Of a DNA stretch of 64,000 nt, positions 17,946 to 27,822 are shown piece after piece (positions within the stretch are counted from its first letter, which is position 1; each line of letters opens with the position of its first letter). Origin of the DNA: CAWGMT01 sp963823675 (GTDB lineage: Bacteria > Planctomycetota > Planctomycetia > Isosphaerales > Isosphaeraceae); NCBI GenBank assembly GCA_963823675.1, contig CAWGMT010000008.1:124001-188000 (forward strand). The letters are read 5' to 3'. A model generated the notes under the pieces. It saw nothing but the letters and a program-made list of their open reading frames with translations, searched no databases and was not told the DNA's origin. The translations under genes were made by a program, and so were the position numbers.

Positions 17946-18420
17946 TTAGCGCACCTCCAACTCGGCACGAGCGCGAAAAAGGGTGCCCCCGCCCTCATCG
18001 TAGCCGGAAATCTCAACGGACAAGGCGCCTCTGAAGTCCGGGTCGTCTGCCGGGTCGAAGGCGACCTTGAGCCTCTTTTCCTCGTTGGGCCCGAGCCCGA
18101 CGGGCGCCCCGCTGACCCCAATGCAGGGACAGCTTGTGACGACACGCGCCAGGGTGAGCGGGATAGACTGCTGGTTGCGGACCACGAACTCCGCGTCCGC
18201 TGGCCGCCGGGCAGTAATGACCCCCATGGCGATCGTGTCAGGGCTGGTCTCGAGCGGGCAAGTGGCCCGCGCCGGTTTCGTAGCGGAAATCTGGGGGGGG
18301 GGGCGAAGCCTGAGCTGAGCCGGCAATGCGGGCCATGACATAGCCGCAGAGTATCCCCGTGATCGGGGCACATGCCCAGAAGAGGAGGTACTGTCGCGGA
18401 AGACATGTGGGCCGGGGCAT
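17946..18420 (-). CDS. DUF1573 protein, frame broken at a run of 11 C
   Basis: From the ATG at 18420 the first part gives a membrane or signal segment (RQYLLFWACAPITGILCGYV) and ASPPPP. The coding strand then has eleven C (18293-18303 read as G on the plus strand), after which the frame moves by one base. The rest is a DUF1573 domain (ATCPLETSPDTIAMGVITAR, VVTSCPCIGVSG) ending at 17946. With ten C the two parts fuse in frame into about 158 residues. This could be an assembly error at a homopolymer, or a slippage-prone tract that switches the gene on and off. Confidence 0.75.
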
Positions 18421-18647
18421 GACCTGCGGGCTCCCGGATCGGCTTCATTCCCAACGAACGCCGATAGCATAGAGGCCGTCGCGACGGCTTGTCAAGGGCC
18501 GACTCGAGAAATTTTTTGGGGCGTCTCCCGGACTTTTTGATCGAAGTGGAAGGGACGCACCGTGGCGGCGGCCTCGACGAATTCCAGAGCCTGCGGCCTT
18601 TCCTCCGCGCGTGCGGACGGTGCGGCGCACGGACTCACCTCCGCCGA

Positions 18648-19991
<1,344 letters not shown>

Positions 19992-20740
19992 GGTGAGAAG
20001 CTCCAGAGAATGGGGTAGGATGTCGCGCCCGGGCAGTCCCGTGGAGGGTTGTTGGTCCCGGTCGGGAATTTTGACGGAACTGGTCCGGGCGCTTGAGGAA
20101 GTTTTGCCGACATGCTTCCAGCATGACTGGCCCAAGCCGAGTTGGCAACGTGTCGCCGGGCAATTCAGCGGCATTCGCCTGGTCCAGTTGAACATGGGCT
20201 CGCCTTTCGTGCTCGGGACCAAGCGCGATTTATGCAGCGACTTCGGCAAACGAGGGCCTCGTGAACGAGCCGCATTCTGCACACAATGGGAAAACGACCA
20301 GAATCGTTACTCTTTTTCTGGACTTCTCATGCGGAGACGCGGAGAATTCGCCGAGAGAGTCCGGATCCGCTCGAACCTGGTGCCGAATGCGATGTGAAGA
20401 AAGAATGCCCTCGGGACCCTCGCGAGTTCTGGGCAATCGCCTGCAACCCATGACTTTTTTGCTCGAAGAGATCGCTGCAGCAGGCCGTGACAAATTCTGG
20501 ACAGCGTGAACGGGAGGCTGTGACACATTTCGCATGCCCTTCACGGATGGTTGGCGATTGACTTTTGGGTCCATAAGCCCTATGATCGCTCAGCTATAGC
20601 GGTCGCACTGGACGCGGCGCGATTTCGCCCAGGCGAGCCTCTGTGAGAGCCGGATGAAGGACAGCTCGAACGGCGTGTCCCCATCCCGAACGACCCGAGG
20701 GCCCGTTGCGTGAGGCACTCGACGAGCCAGGAGCTAATAG
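19992..20740. other. Intergenic, no gene seen
   Basis: About 750 bp with several open frames that lack domains and ribosome-binding sites. It should contain the promoter of the Gfo/Idh/MocA gene (minus) and that of the pair starting at 20741 (plus). No repeat of the R1 or R2 kinds is present. Confidence 0.5.
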
Positions 20741-21154
20741 ATGGGCGATCGGAAGTCGGACGAAGTCGAACTGGATATCGCAGCCACCTTCGGCGCCGAG
20801 ACCGACGCGTCCACTCAGGCTTTCTCCATCTATTTGCCGAACAAGGATCGCGACGGCGAAGAGATCGGAGACCAGCGACGATGGGTCCTGGAGGCCCTCC
20901 GTTTGCTAGGTGCCGTCGGCGGTGGCGCGACGGCGATGCCACCTGTTGAAGGGGTCTGGGAGAATGCCGACGGTCAGTTCGTGTGGGAGAATCCCGTAAT
21001 TGTCTATAGTTACATCAAGCCCGATCAATTCATCGCACATCTCCCTGGGCTGAGGTCTTTCCTCCACCGGATGGGGCGCGAGACGAGGCAGGGAGAGGTG
21101 GTGTTCGAATTCGATGGACGATTCTATCGAATACGCGAGTTCGACAAAGCCTGA
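20741..21154 (+). CDS. Hypothetical protein, first of an unknown pair
   Basis: 137 residues. The ATG at 20741 has AGGAG 9 bases upstream. The protein has an acidic N-terminal half and a C-terminal half with predicted strands (ENPVIVYSYIKPDQFIAHLP, then GEVVFEFDGRFYRI). No signal peptide, membrane helix or known domain was recognised. The next gene begins 10 bp after its stop with its own ribosome-binding site overlapping this gene's end, so the two are probably co-transcribed. Position between unrelated housekeeping-like genes suggests an accessory pair, but no function can be assigned. Confidence 0.72.
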   Translation: MGDRKSDEVELDIAATFGAETDASTQAFSIYLPNKDRDGEEIGDQRRWVLEALRLLGAVGGGATAMPPVEGVWENADGQFVWENPVIVYSYIKPDQFIAHLPGLRSFLHRMGRETRQGEVVFEFDGRFYRIREFDKA

Positions 21155-21164
21155 GGTGATCACG

Positions 21165-21599
21165 ATGGCCCAAAAGATTGTGTCGACCAGTCCCGGCCAA
21201 AAGCGTATCCGTGACATCGGCCCGGGTGCATCGCGCGTTGATCCTGGGGTCGTCGCCGAGGCCCTCGGCGCCGAGGAGACCTACACCCCGCTCGGGCGAG
21301 CTGGAAGCCCGGTGTCCTCATTTCAAGTTAAGGCCGAGCTCCTCAATCGCCTGAGATCAAATGGGGGGAGGCCAGCCCTCGAGGGGACCACGCGGCGCGT
21401 TAAGATTCCCGTCACCGAGGAGCAGTGGAACGAGTTGGAGGACCTGGCGGCATCCTTCAAGGACTTGGGGTTCGTGCCGTCCGCGGGGCAGGTCGCGAGC
21501 GTGCTAATCAGCCTCTCGCTCCCCGCCGCCACGAGCGAGACGGATCGGATCCGGAGAGAACTCAAGGTGCGCACAAAAGCCACGCGCGCGAGCAAATGA
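21165..21599 (+). CDS. Hypothetical protein, second of an unknown pair
   Basis: 144 residues from the ATG at 21165, with TGAGGTGA just upstream; the longer reading from 21114 is rejected because it overlaps the first gene. The N-terminal half is Gly/Pro-rich and probably flexible. Residues about 75-120 (RRVKIPVTEEQWNELEDLAA, then a helix) have a strand-helix-helix pattern that could be a ribbon-helix-helix-like DNA- or protein-binding element; this is only a pattern resemblance. The tail is strongly basic. Coupling with the preceding gene suggests the two products act together. Confidence 0.7.
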   Translation: MAQKIVSTSPGQKRIRDIGPGASRVDPGVVAEALGAEETYTPLGRAGSPVSSFQVKAELLNRLRSNGGRPALEGTTRRVKIPVTEEQWNELEDLAASFKDLGFVPSAGQVASVLISLSLPAATSETDRIRRELKVRTKATRASK

Positions 21600-21751
21600 C
21601 GCGACGGTTCACCAAAACTCCGCCGGCGCGGGGTCATTCGGCCGTGTGCGGGCGGACGACGCCCCTTAGCGATGCGACGCCGACTGGTCAAATTCTCTAA
21701 GACTCGGCGTATTGCCGCGATTCCGTGATCGCAAAGCGAGCCACTGTGTTT

Positions 21752-24484
21752 TCACTTCTCGGCTTGAGCGACTGCCTGCAAGAGCGCCGCCATGCCCTCG
21801 AAGAGGGCGCCCAAGGTGCTGGCGGCTTCAACGGGTGCCTCGATCACGACACTGCCACGATCCGAGCGCCGGACCTGGAGCTGGCCGAAAAGCCTCTTCA
21901 CCTCGCCTACCGGCGGCAGCGCCGCGACCGCCGGGGAAAACTGCTCGTCTCTTTCTTCGCGGAATGCCGCAGGCGCGATGACCTCGGGCGGCGTGGAGGG
22001 TATGCCGATCGCTGGTGCCTCCGGGCCGATGGCCGCCGCGGCCAGACGGTCCTGCGATTCGTCGGCGGCCTCGATCAGCTCGTCGAACGGATCAGGCCCG
22101 GCGGCTTCGTCGTCCAGGCTGACGTCGGAGAGGTCGGGATCGGCGTCGGCTTCGTTGCCCGTCGCGGCGGCGGCCTCGAGGGCGGCGGGTTCGTACAGCT
22201 TCTGGACCCTGGCCATGAAATTCGAGGCTTGTTCGAACTGGACCGCGTCGGAATCGCCGTCGAAGAGCCCTTTGAAGAACGCCTGCTTGGAAGCGACCAG
22301 CGCGGCGATGCGCGCCTCGATGCCGTACTCGCAAACCAGGTTGTAGACGTCGATCGGCTGGGTTTGACCGAGCCGGTAGATCCGGCCGATCCGCTGCTCC
22401 AGTACAGCCGGGTTCCACGGAAGTTCGAGGTTGATCACGCAGTTGGCGGCACGCTGAAGGTTCAGGCCGACACCGCCGGCGTCGCTGGTGAACAAGATCC
22501 GGAAGTCGGGATCGTCGTGGAATTCGACGATGTTCTGGGTCCGCCGCTTCTGGCCTTCCTGTCCCGTGAAGAAACCCGATCGCAGGCCGTTGCCGCCGAG
22601 CAGGTCGCTCGTGGCCCACTGGGCCAGGGTCAGCATCCGCCGCCATTGACTGAAGAGCACGATCTTCCGCCCCTGGTCCAGAACGATCTGCCGGATAAGC
22701 TGGCGCAGCTCGATCAACTTGGGAGCCGACAGCCCCTGAAGCACGTTCTCCTCCGGCGCGCCGCCGCGCAGCGATGGCCAGATGGTCTCGAACTGAAGCT
22801 GAGCGAGACCGTTGGAGATGATCCGCTGGGTTGTCAAGAGCTGCATGAGCCTCAAGAACTCGGCCTGGGTGAGGGGGCGTTTCAGGGACTTCTGGACCAG
22901 GACCAAAATCGGCTGGAGCAGGGAATCATGCTCGTCGATCTGCGCCGGCGTCATCTCGACCGGCACGCGAGTGTCGGTTCGGGGCGGAAGCTGGTCGAGC
23001 ACCTCCTGGCGGATCCGCCGCGTCATGCAGTGCCGCAGGCGGTCGCGGATAGTGTCCAGGTTTCGGGCTCCGGTCACTTCGCGGCGGCCGTCGGCGCGGA
23101 CCGAATGAAACGCGCCCAGCCGCCACTTCGGCTCAAGCGCCATGTCATCGACCCACTCGACGATCGAGGCCAGCTCATCGATCCGGTTTTCCATGGGCGT
23201 GCCCGTGAGCACCAGGCGGTAGAGCGGCTTCAAGCCCTTCACCGAAAGAGCCGTCTTGGTGGCCCAGTTCTTGATCCGCTGAGCCTCGTCGAGCACGACC
23301 AGCTCCGGGTCCCACTGCCGGACCGTGTCGAGGTCGCGCAGGAGTTGTTCATAATTGATGATGAGGAACCCTTCCTTCCGCGACTTGTAGGCAGCCTGGC
23401 GCTCGCTGGGAGAGCCTTCGACGACGTGGACGGGGACGTCGGAAAAGAGGTTCCACTCGCGAGCCCACTGAGGCTTGAGCGAGGCCGGAGCGATGATCAC
23501 ACCGCGGCGAACCCGGCCGGTGCGCCGCAGGATATCACAGGAAGCGATTGCCTGAGCGGTCTTGCCCAGCCCCATGTCGTCGGCCAGAAGCAGCCGGCCC
23601 GCCATGAGAAAGCGCTCGACCCCGTCGCGCTGGTAGGGATAGAGCGACCGTTTCAAGGTTTTGAACGCCGCGCGAATCTGTCCGGGACTCAGGGCCCGCT
23701 CAACCAGCGGCTTGAGCCGCTTGTGCTCGCTTTCCAGCAGAGACCGCAGCGCCGGGTCGTGCCCGGCCCGCGGCCGGCCGGCCGATACCAGCTTGAGCAG
23801 GTCTTCCACCAGCTCGAGCCGCCGCGACGGCTTGCCCCAGTGGCTGCTCTTGAGCGGCACGGCGCCGTTCTTGGCCGGACGAAACCATCGAAGCGCACTG
23901 CGCCGATCGACGGTTGTTGCCGTCGAGCTCGCCGCTCCAAACGACGCGCTCGAGCCAGTCGCCGACGCCGGTCAGCGGCCGGATCGGGTCCCAGCATAAT
24001 CCATTGCGTGCCTGTGATTCGCTCCACTCTTGTTCCTTGTAGGCCTGTTTCAGGACCTTGGGGTGGGCATGCATGTGCTCGATCACCACCAGGATGTGCT
24101 TGCAGATCCCCAGCGAGTTCTTGACGAAATCGGGGCAATCGCACCGGCCTTCGATCGGGTCGATTGCGTGCAGGATCGTGTGATAGGGCCGCGAGCCAGA
24201 CCCGGGCGCCTCGTGGCGTACTCGCCCAGGAGCTTGCCCTCGGCGGGCCGTGCTTCGAGCCGCAGCTTGTCCCGCTTGGCGGCTTCGAGCCGCCGCAGCA
24301 GGGCATCCATCGCCTCGACCCGTGTCGGCCATTCATGGGCAGGGACGCATGACAGCACGTGGCGGACCAGCACTTCGGGCGGTATATTGCCCGCCCGCTT
24401 GCCCACCCGCGCCAGCAAGACCTGGTAAGCCTCGGTTTCCTCGGGAGCCAGCGCTGGCCGCGGTTCTAAGGTCATCACGCTCAT
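21752..24484 (-). CDS. SWIM zinc finger - SNF2 helicase (two frame breaks)
   Basis: A Swi2/Snf2 ATPase read in three frames. The N-terminal part starts at 24484 (MSVMTLEPRP). Near 24205 one base appears missing, and the next frame carries a SWIM zinc finger (CDCPDFVKNSLGICKH). Near 23930 the frame changes again, into VDRRSALRWFRPAKNGAVPL and the helicase: motif I DDMGLGKTAQ, motif II LDEAQ, motif III LTGTP, motif V SDAGGVGLNLQ and motif VI QRIGRIYRLGQ. After the helicase comes an acidic linker and a short C-terminal domain. Bacterial SNF2 proteins remodel nucleic-acid-protein complexes such as stalled RNA polymerase (as RapA does); the exact role here is unknown. Confidence 0.87.
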
Positions 24485-24821
24485 GGTTGTAGCTCGCAGT
24501 GTCCTCGTGACGGGTATCTCCACTGCGGGCACATTATTCCGAGTCGGCCGGAGAATTGCAAATGCTCCGCGATTCCCTCGAAGTATTCAGACGTGGACTA
24601 CGGCGTGATCCGCCGGCCCGTGGTGGCCTGCCAGAGTTGATCCGCGGGCCGTACCTGCGCGATGCACGACGGGGCTGAAGAGCTGTCCGTAGGTGCTTCG
24701 GTTCGACAGCCGATGTTCGATCGAGTACGATCAAAGAGACGATCGTATCCGGCGTCGCCGGGCATGGCGCAGCGGGGCCCGCGGGATCGACCGGAGTTTC
24801 CGTGCGGTGGGAGACGAGGGA
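24485..24821. other. Divergent intergenic region, SNF2 gene / toxin-antitoxin operon
   Basis: 337 bp between the minus-strand SNF2 gene and the plus-strand antitoxin gene. It must hold both promoters. The antitoxin is likely to bind its own promoter here, as is usual for toxin-antitoxin operons, but no convincing operator palindrome was found by eye. Confidence 0.45.
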
Positions 24822-25361
24822 ATGAGGTCTGGGAAGACGTTGAGTAGAGCAACTCGGGCCTCACGGGAAGGTCTCAGTCGGAACGCCCACCTGTCCGAAG
24901 TCTCGAACCGCCTGAAGATCGCCAATCCCGTCCGTCTGAGCATCCTCCTCACCCTTGCGGCGGGGGGTCGCAGTGCGGGGGAGCTCGGTGCGGCCATCGA
25001 GCAGAGCCAATCCGCCATCAGTCACCATCTCGCGCTCCTCCGCCTCGGTGACTTCGTCTCGCTAGGTCGGCAAGGAAAGCAACGCCTCTACTCCCTCACG
25101 GACCGGGGCCGATGGATGGTAAAGTTGGTCCAGAGTCTGATCGACGGTGAGCAGCCTCAAGGTCGCAACGTCCCGACGACCACTCCGATCGACCGGACTT
25201 TACTGGAGGATGTGGCCGGGTTCGTCGATGATCCCGAGCAGTGGTTTCGCACGCCGAATGCTGAGTTCGAGTGGCGGCGGCCGATCGAGCTGCTGGGCAC
25301 GCCCGACGAGCCGAGGCTGAGGAACCGCATCGAGGCGGCGAAGCTCGGCATGTTCTCATGA
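24822..25361 (+). CDS. Antitoxin: ArsR-type winged helix with MbcA/ParS/Xre toxin-binding domain
   Basis: 179 residues from the ATG at 24822 (GAGGGA directly upstream). Residues about 20-95 are an ArsR/SmtB-type winged helix (RLKIANPVRLSILLTLAAGG, EQSQSAISHHLALLRLGDFV, KQRLYSLTDRGRWMV). No metal-binding cysteine motif is seen. Residues about 130-179 match the C-terminal toxin-binding domain of MbcA/ParS/Xre antitoxins (DUF2384): DDPEQWFRTPNAEFEWRRPI followed by ELLGT and a terminal helix. Usually that domain follows an Xre helix-turn-helix; here ArsR takes its place. The stop overlaps the start of the RES toxin gene (ATGA), so the pair is translationally coupled. The expected role is to neutralise the toxin and repress the operon. 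Confidence 0.85.
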   Translation: MRSGKTLSRATRASREGLSRNAHLSEVSNRLKIANPVRLSILLTLAAGGRSAGELGAAIEQSQSAISHHLALLRLGDFVSLGRQGKQRLYSLTDRGRWMVKLVQSLIDGEQPQGRNVPTTTPIDRTLLEDVAGFVDDPEQWFRTPNAEFEWRRPIELLGTPDEPRLRNRIEAAKLGMFS

Positions 25362-25933
25362 GACTGACGGCTTGCAAGCGGCTGCCGCTCCAACCGATCA
25401 ACGCCATCTGGTATCGGGCGATCTCGGCCAAACACTGGAAGACAGCTCTCAGGACTGACCAGACCGCGCAGATTCCCAGCCGATTCAATCCGGGCAAGTC
25501 CGCCAAGATACCCTTCGAGATACTCTATCTCGCCGAGAATCAGCTTGTTGCCTATTACGAGGTCGAAGCAATCTTCGGGCCTCCTGACCAGCCCGTCCCC
25601 AATCCGCGCCAGAGTAAGATGATCCCGATCGACGTGAACGTGCGCTTGCAGTCGGTCGCCGACTTGACCGACCCCGGGCAGGAGGCGCTGCTCGAAACCT
25701 CCGCTCAGGAGCTCACCGGGCGCTGGGACATGTCTCTGCCCGGCAAAGCACCGACTCAGCGGCTGGGCGCTGCTCTTTTCGCGACCAGGAACATCGAAGG
25801 GTTCTTGGCGATCTCGGCCAAGATGCCTCGTTGTAAGACGCTGATTGTCTTCCCGCAAAAACTCCGCACGGGCAGCGAGCTCGTCTTCCATGACGCCATC
25901 ACCGGCAAGGTTCACCGGATTGCGCCTCCTTGA
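25358..25933 (+). CDS. RES-domain toxin
   Basis: 191 residues. The RES fold is recognisable throughout: WYRA near residue 18 carries the conserved arginine, SRFNPG and FEILYLAENQLVAYYEVEAI carry the conserved glutamate, and the serine lies in GFLAISAKMP. It ends with the usual LVFHDAITGKVHRI. RES toxins modify or degrade NAD or ADP-ribosylate targets, stopping growth when not neutralised. The ATG overlaps the antitoxin stop (ATGA), which fixes the start. Together with the preceding gene it forms a RES/Xre-like toxin-antitoxin module with an unusual antitoxin. Confidence 0.88.
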   Translation: MRLTACKRLPLQPINAIWYRAISAKHWKTALRTDQTAQIPSRFNPGKSAKIPFEILYLAENQLVAYYEVEAIFGPPDQPVPNPRQSKMIPIDVNVRLQSVADLTDPGQEALLETSAQELTGRWDMSLPGKAPTQRLGAALFATRNIEGFLAISAKMPRCKTLIVFPQKLRTGSELVFHDAITGKVHRIAPP

Positions 25934-26120
25934 TCCACCGATTAACGGAGGTGTTGTCCGGGACTCGCCATAACCCCGTGGATTTGGTGAGGACTCCGCG
26001 ATCGAATCGAGGAGTGGATTGCCCATGCAATTCACGTCGAGTCCGCCTGGGCACGATGGATCAAACGCACAAGGATCTCGCCGTGCCATGCCAGTTTGGA
26101 GCGGCGAACGGTGACGCACC

Positions 26121-26492
26121 ATGAACCATCGCGATGAAATCTTGAAGCGAATCTCGATCGACCCGAATGTCTGTTTCGGTAGGCCATGTATCCGTGGGAC
26201 CCGGATCTGGGTCTCGCTGATCGTCGATAACCTGGCCGACGACGTGTCGGAAGCAGAGCGGTTGGAGGCTTATCCACAGTTGAAGCCGTTTCATTCCAGC
26301 GGCCGTTCCGGGCGAAGGCTGGGTTTACAGCCTCAAACTCGGCGAGCGCGAAATTCGGACAGATCGCCACCTATACCACTTTACCCTGCTCCAGGTCGCA
26401 GCTCTGCGTCAACACGATCAGGTCGGACTCGCTTCATTGGGGTCTTCGAAGTTGAACTTCGCAACTCGTCGGGTAGTTCGCCGGTCAGGTAG
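26121..26492 (+). pseudogene. DUF433 antitoxin-like gene, truncated
   Basis: The first 55 or so codons match DUF433 proteins well (ISIDPNVCFGRPCIRGTRIW, then VDNLADDVSEAERLEAYPQL). After LKP the family normally continues with a helix starting EDI and AAL; here the sequence becomes Arg/Ser-rich and unrelated until 26492. No one-base change restores the family sequence by eye, so this looks like a real truncation. DUF433 proteins are usually antitoxins paired with a DUF5615 PIN-like toxin, which is absent. The gene is likely a remnant next to a live toxin-antitoxin module. Confidence 0.65.
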
Positions 26493-27822
26493 CCGCTGGC
26501 GTGGAGGCATCGGCGTTTGATTCCACCAATTGCTTCTTGAGCGGCTCGGTGATCAGCCGCGCGCCGCGGTCGAAGGTGATATAAGACCAGGCCCACTGAA
26601 TCATGACGACCAGGCGGTTGCGGAAGCCGATCAAGAACAGGATGTGGACGAAGAGCCACAAGAGCCACGCGATCAGTCCCGAAGTCTTGAACCGCCCGAT
26701 CCGAGCCACGGCGGCGCCGCGGCCGATTGTTGCCAGCATGCCCTTGTCAACGTAGCGGAAAACGACGCGTTCCTGGCCGCCCAAGGACCGGATGATATTC
26801 ACGGCGGCGTGGCGGCCCTCCTGCATCGCGGCCGGGGCGACGCCCGGCACGAGCGCTCCATCCTGTTCGAGGCGGGCCAGGTCGCCGATGACGTAGACGT
26901 CGTCGCGGCCGGGAATGGTCAGATCCGGCTCGACCATGACACGGCCCGCGCGGTCGAGCGGAACGCCGAGCGACTTCGCCAAGGGCGATGCCGCCACGCC
27001 GGCAGCCCAGAGCACGGTCCGCGCGTCGATCCGCTCCTGGCCGATCGTAACTCCTTGACCATCGATGCCAGTGACCTCGACCCCGGTCCAGACGGCGACG
27101 CCCAGCTTTTCGAGCTGGCTACGCGCCGCATCCGAGAGATCGGGCGGATACGCGCCCAGGACGGTCGCGCTCGCCTCGATCAGGATCACCCGAGCCGACG
27201 CTGTATTGATATGGCGGAAGTCGCGCGCGAGGGTTTGCCGCGTCACTTCGGCCAGTGTGCCGGCCAGCTCGACGCCCGTGGGGCCGGCGCCGACGATCAC
27301 GAATGTCATCCAGGCTCGACGCTTGACAGGGTCGGGCTCGCGCTCGGCCACCTCGAACGCCATCAGCACCCGCTGCCGGATCAGAAGTGCGTCCTTGAGG
27401 CTCTTGAGTCCGGGAGCATGTAGGGACCAGGCGTCGTGGCCGAAATAGGAGTGGGTTGCACCGGTCGCCAGGATCAAGATGTCGTAATCGACCGAGCCAT
27501 CGGCCAGAATCACGCGTTTCGCAGGCACATCGACGGCCGTCGCGTCGGCCAGCATCACGGCGACGTTCGCCTGCCCGCGAAAGATCCGGCGAATCGGCGA
27601 CGCGATGTCGGCCGGGCTGAGCGCCGCGGTGGCCACCTGATAGAGCAGCGGCTGAAAGAGATGGTGGTTGGACCGGTCGACGATGGTGATGCGCAAGGGC
27701 GCCCGCCGCAGGGCACGGGCCGCCGCCAGCCCGCCGAAGCCCGCACCTACGATCACGACGTGGGAGACCCGGCCGGCCGGCGCCACGGCTCGAGCCGAGC
27801 TCCCTATCGGCGTCGGGTTCAC
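26485..27822 (-). CDS. ndh: Type II NADH dehydrogenase (NAD(P)/FAD-dependent oxidoreductase)
   Basis: 445 residues from a GTG at 27822 that overlaps the zwf stop (GTGA). Two dinucleotide-binding motifs are present: VVIVGAGFGGLAAARAL near the start for FAD, and VIVGAGPTGVELAGTLAEV for NAD(P)H. DDVYVIGDLARL near the end is the usual FAD-contacting region. A C-terminal hydrophobic stretch (IAWLLWLFVHILFLIGF) suggests membrane association, as in NDH-2 enzymes, which pass electrons from NADH to quinone without pumping protons. It is the last gene of DUF202-gnd-zwf-ndh, so it may reoxidise reduced nicotinamide made by the two pathway enzymes; that link is inference. Confidence 0.92.
   Translation of the reverse strand: MNPTPIGSSARAVAPAGRVSHVVIVGAGFGGLAAARALRRAPLRITIVDRSNHHLFQPLLYQVATAALSPADIASPIRRIFRGQANVAVMLADATAVDVPAKRVILADGSVDYDILILATGATHSYFGHDAWSLHAPGLKSLKDALLIRQRVLMAFEVAEREPDPVKRRAWMTFVIVGAGPTGVELAGTLAEVTRQTLARDFRHINTASARVILIEASATVLGAYPPDLSDAARSQLEKLGVAVWTGVEVTGIDGQGVTIGQERIDARTVLWAAGVAASPLAKSLGVPLDRAGRVMVEPDLTIPGRDDVYVIGDLARLEQDGALVPGVAPAAMQEGRHAAVNIIRSLGGQERVVFRYVDKGMLATIGRGAAVARIGRFKTSGLIAWLLWLFVHILFLIGFRNRLVVMIQWAWSYITFDRGARLITEPLKKQLVESNADASTPAAT

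Noticed and set aside
21725..24124. A 799-codon plus-strand open frame
   Set aside because: It is opposite the SWIM-SNF2 gene, whose motifs are unmistakable; the plus frame has no domain and results from high GC.
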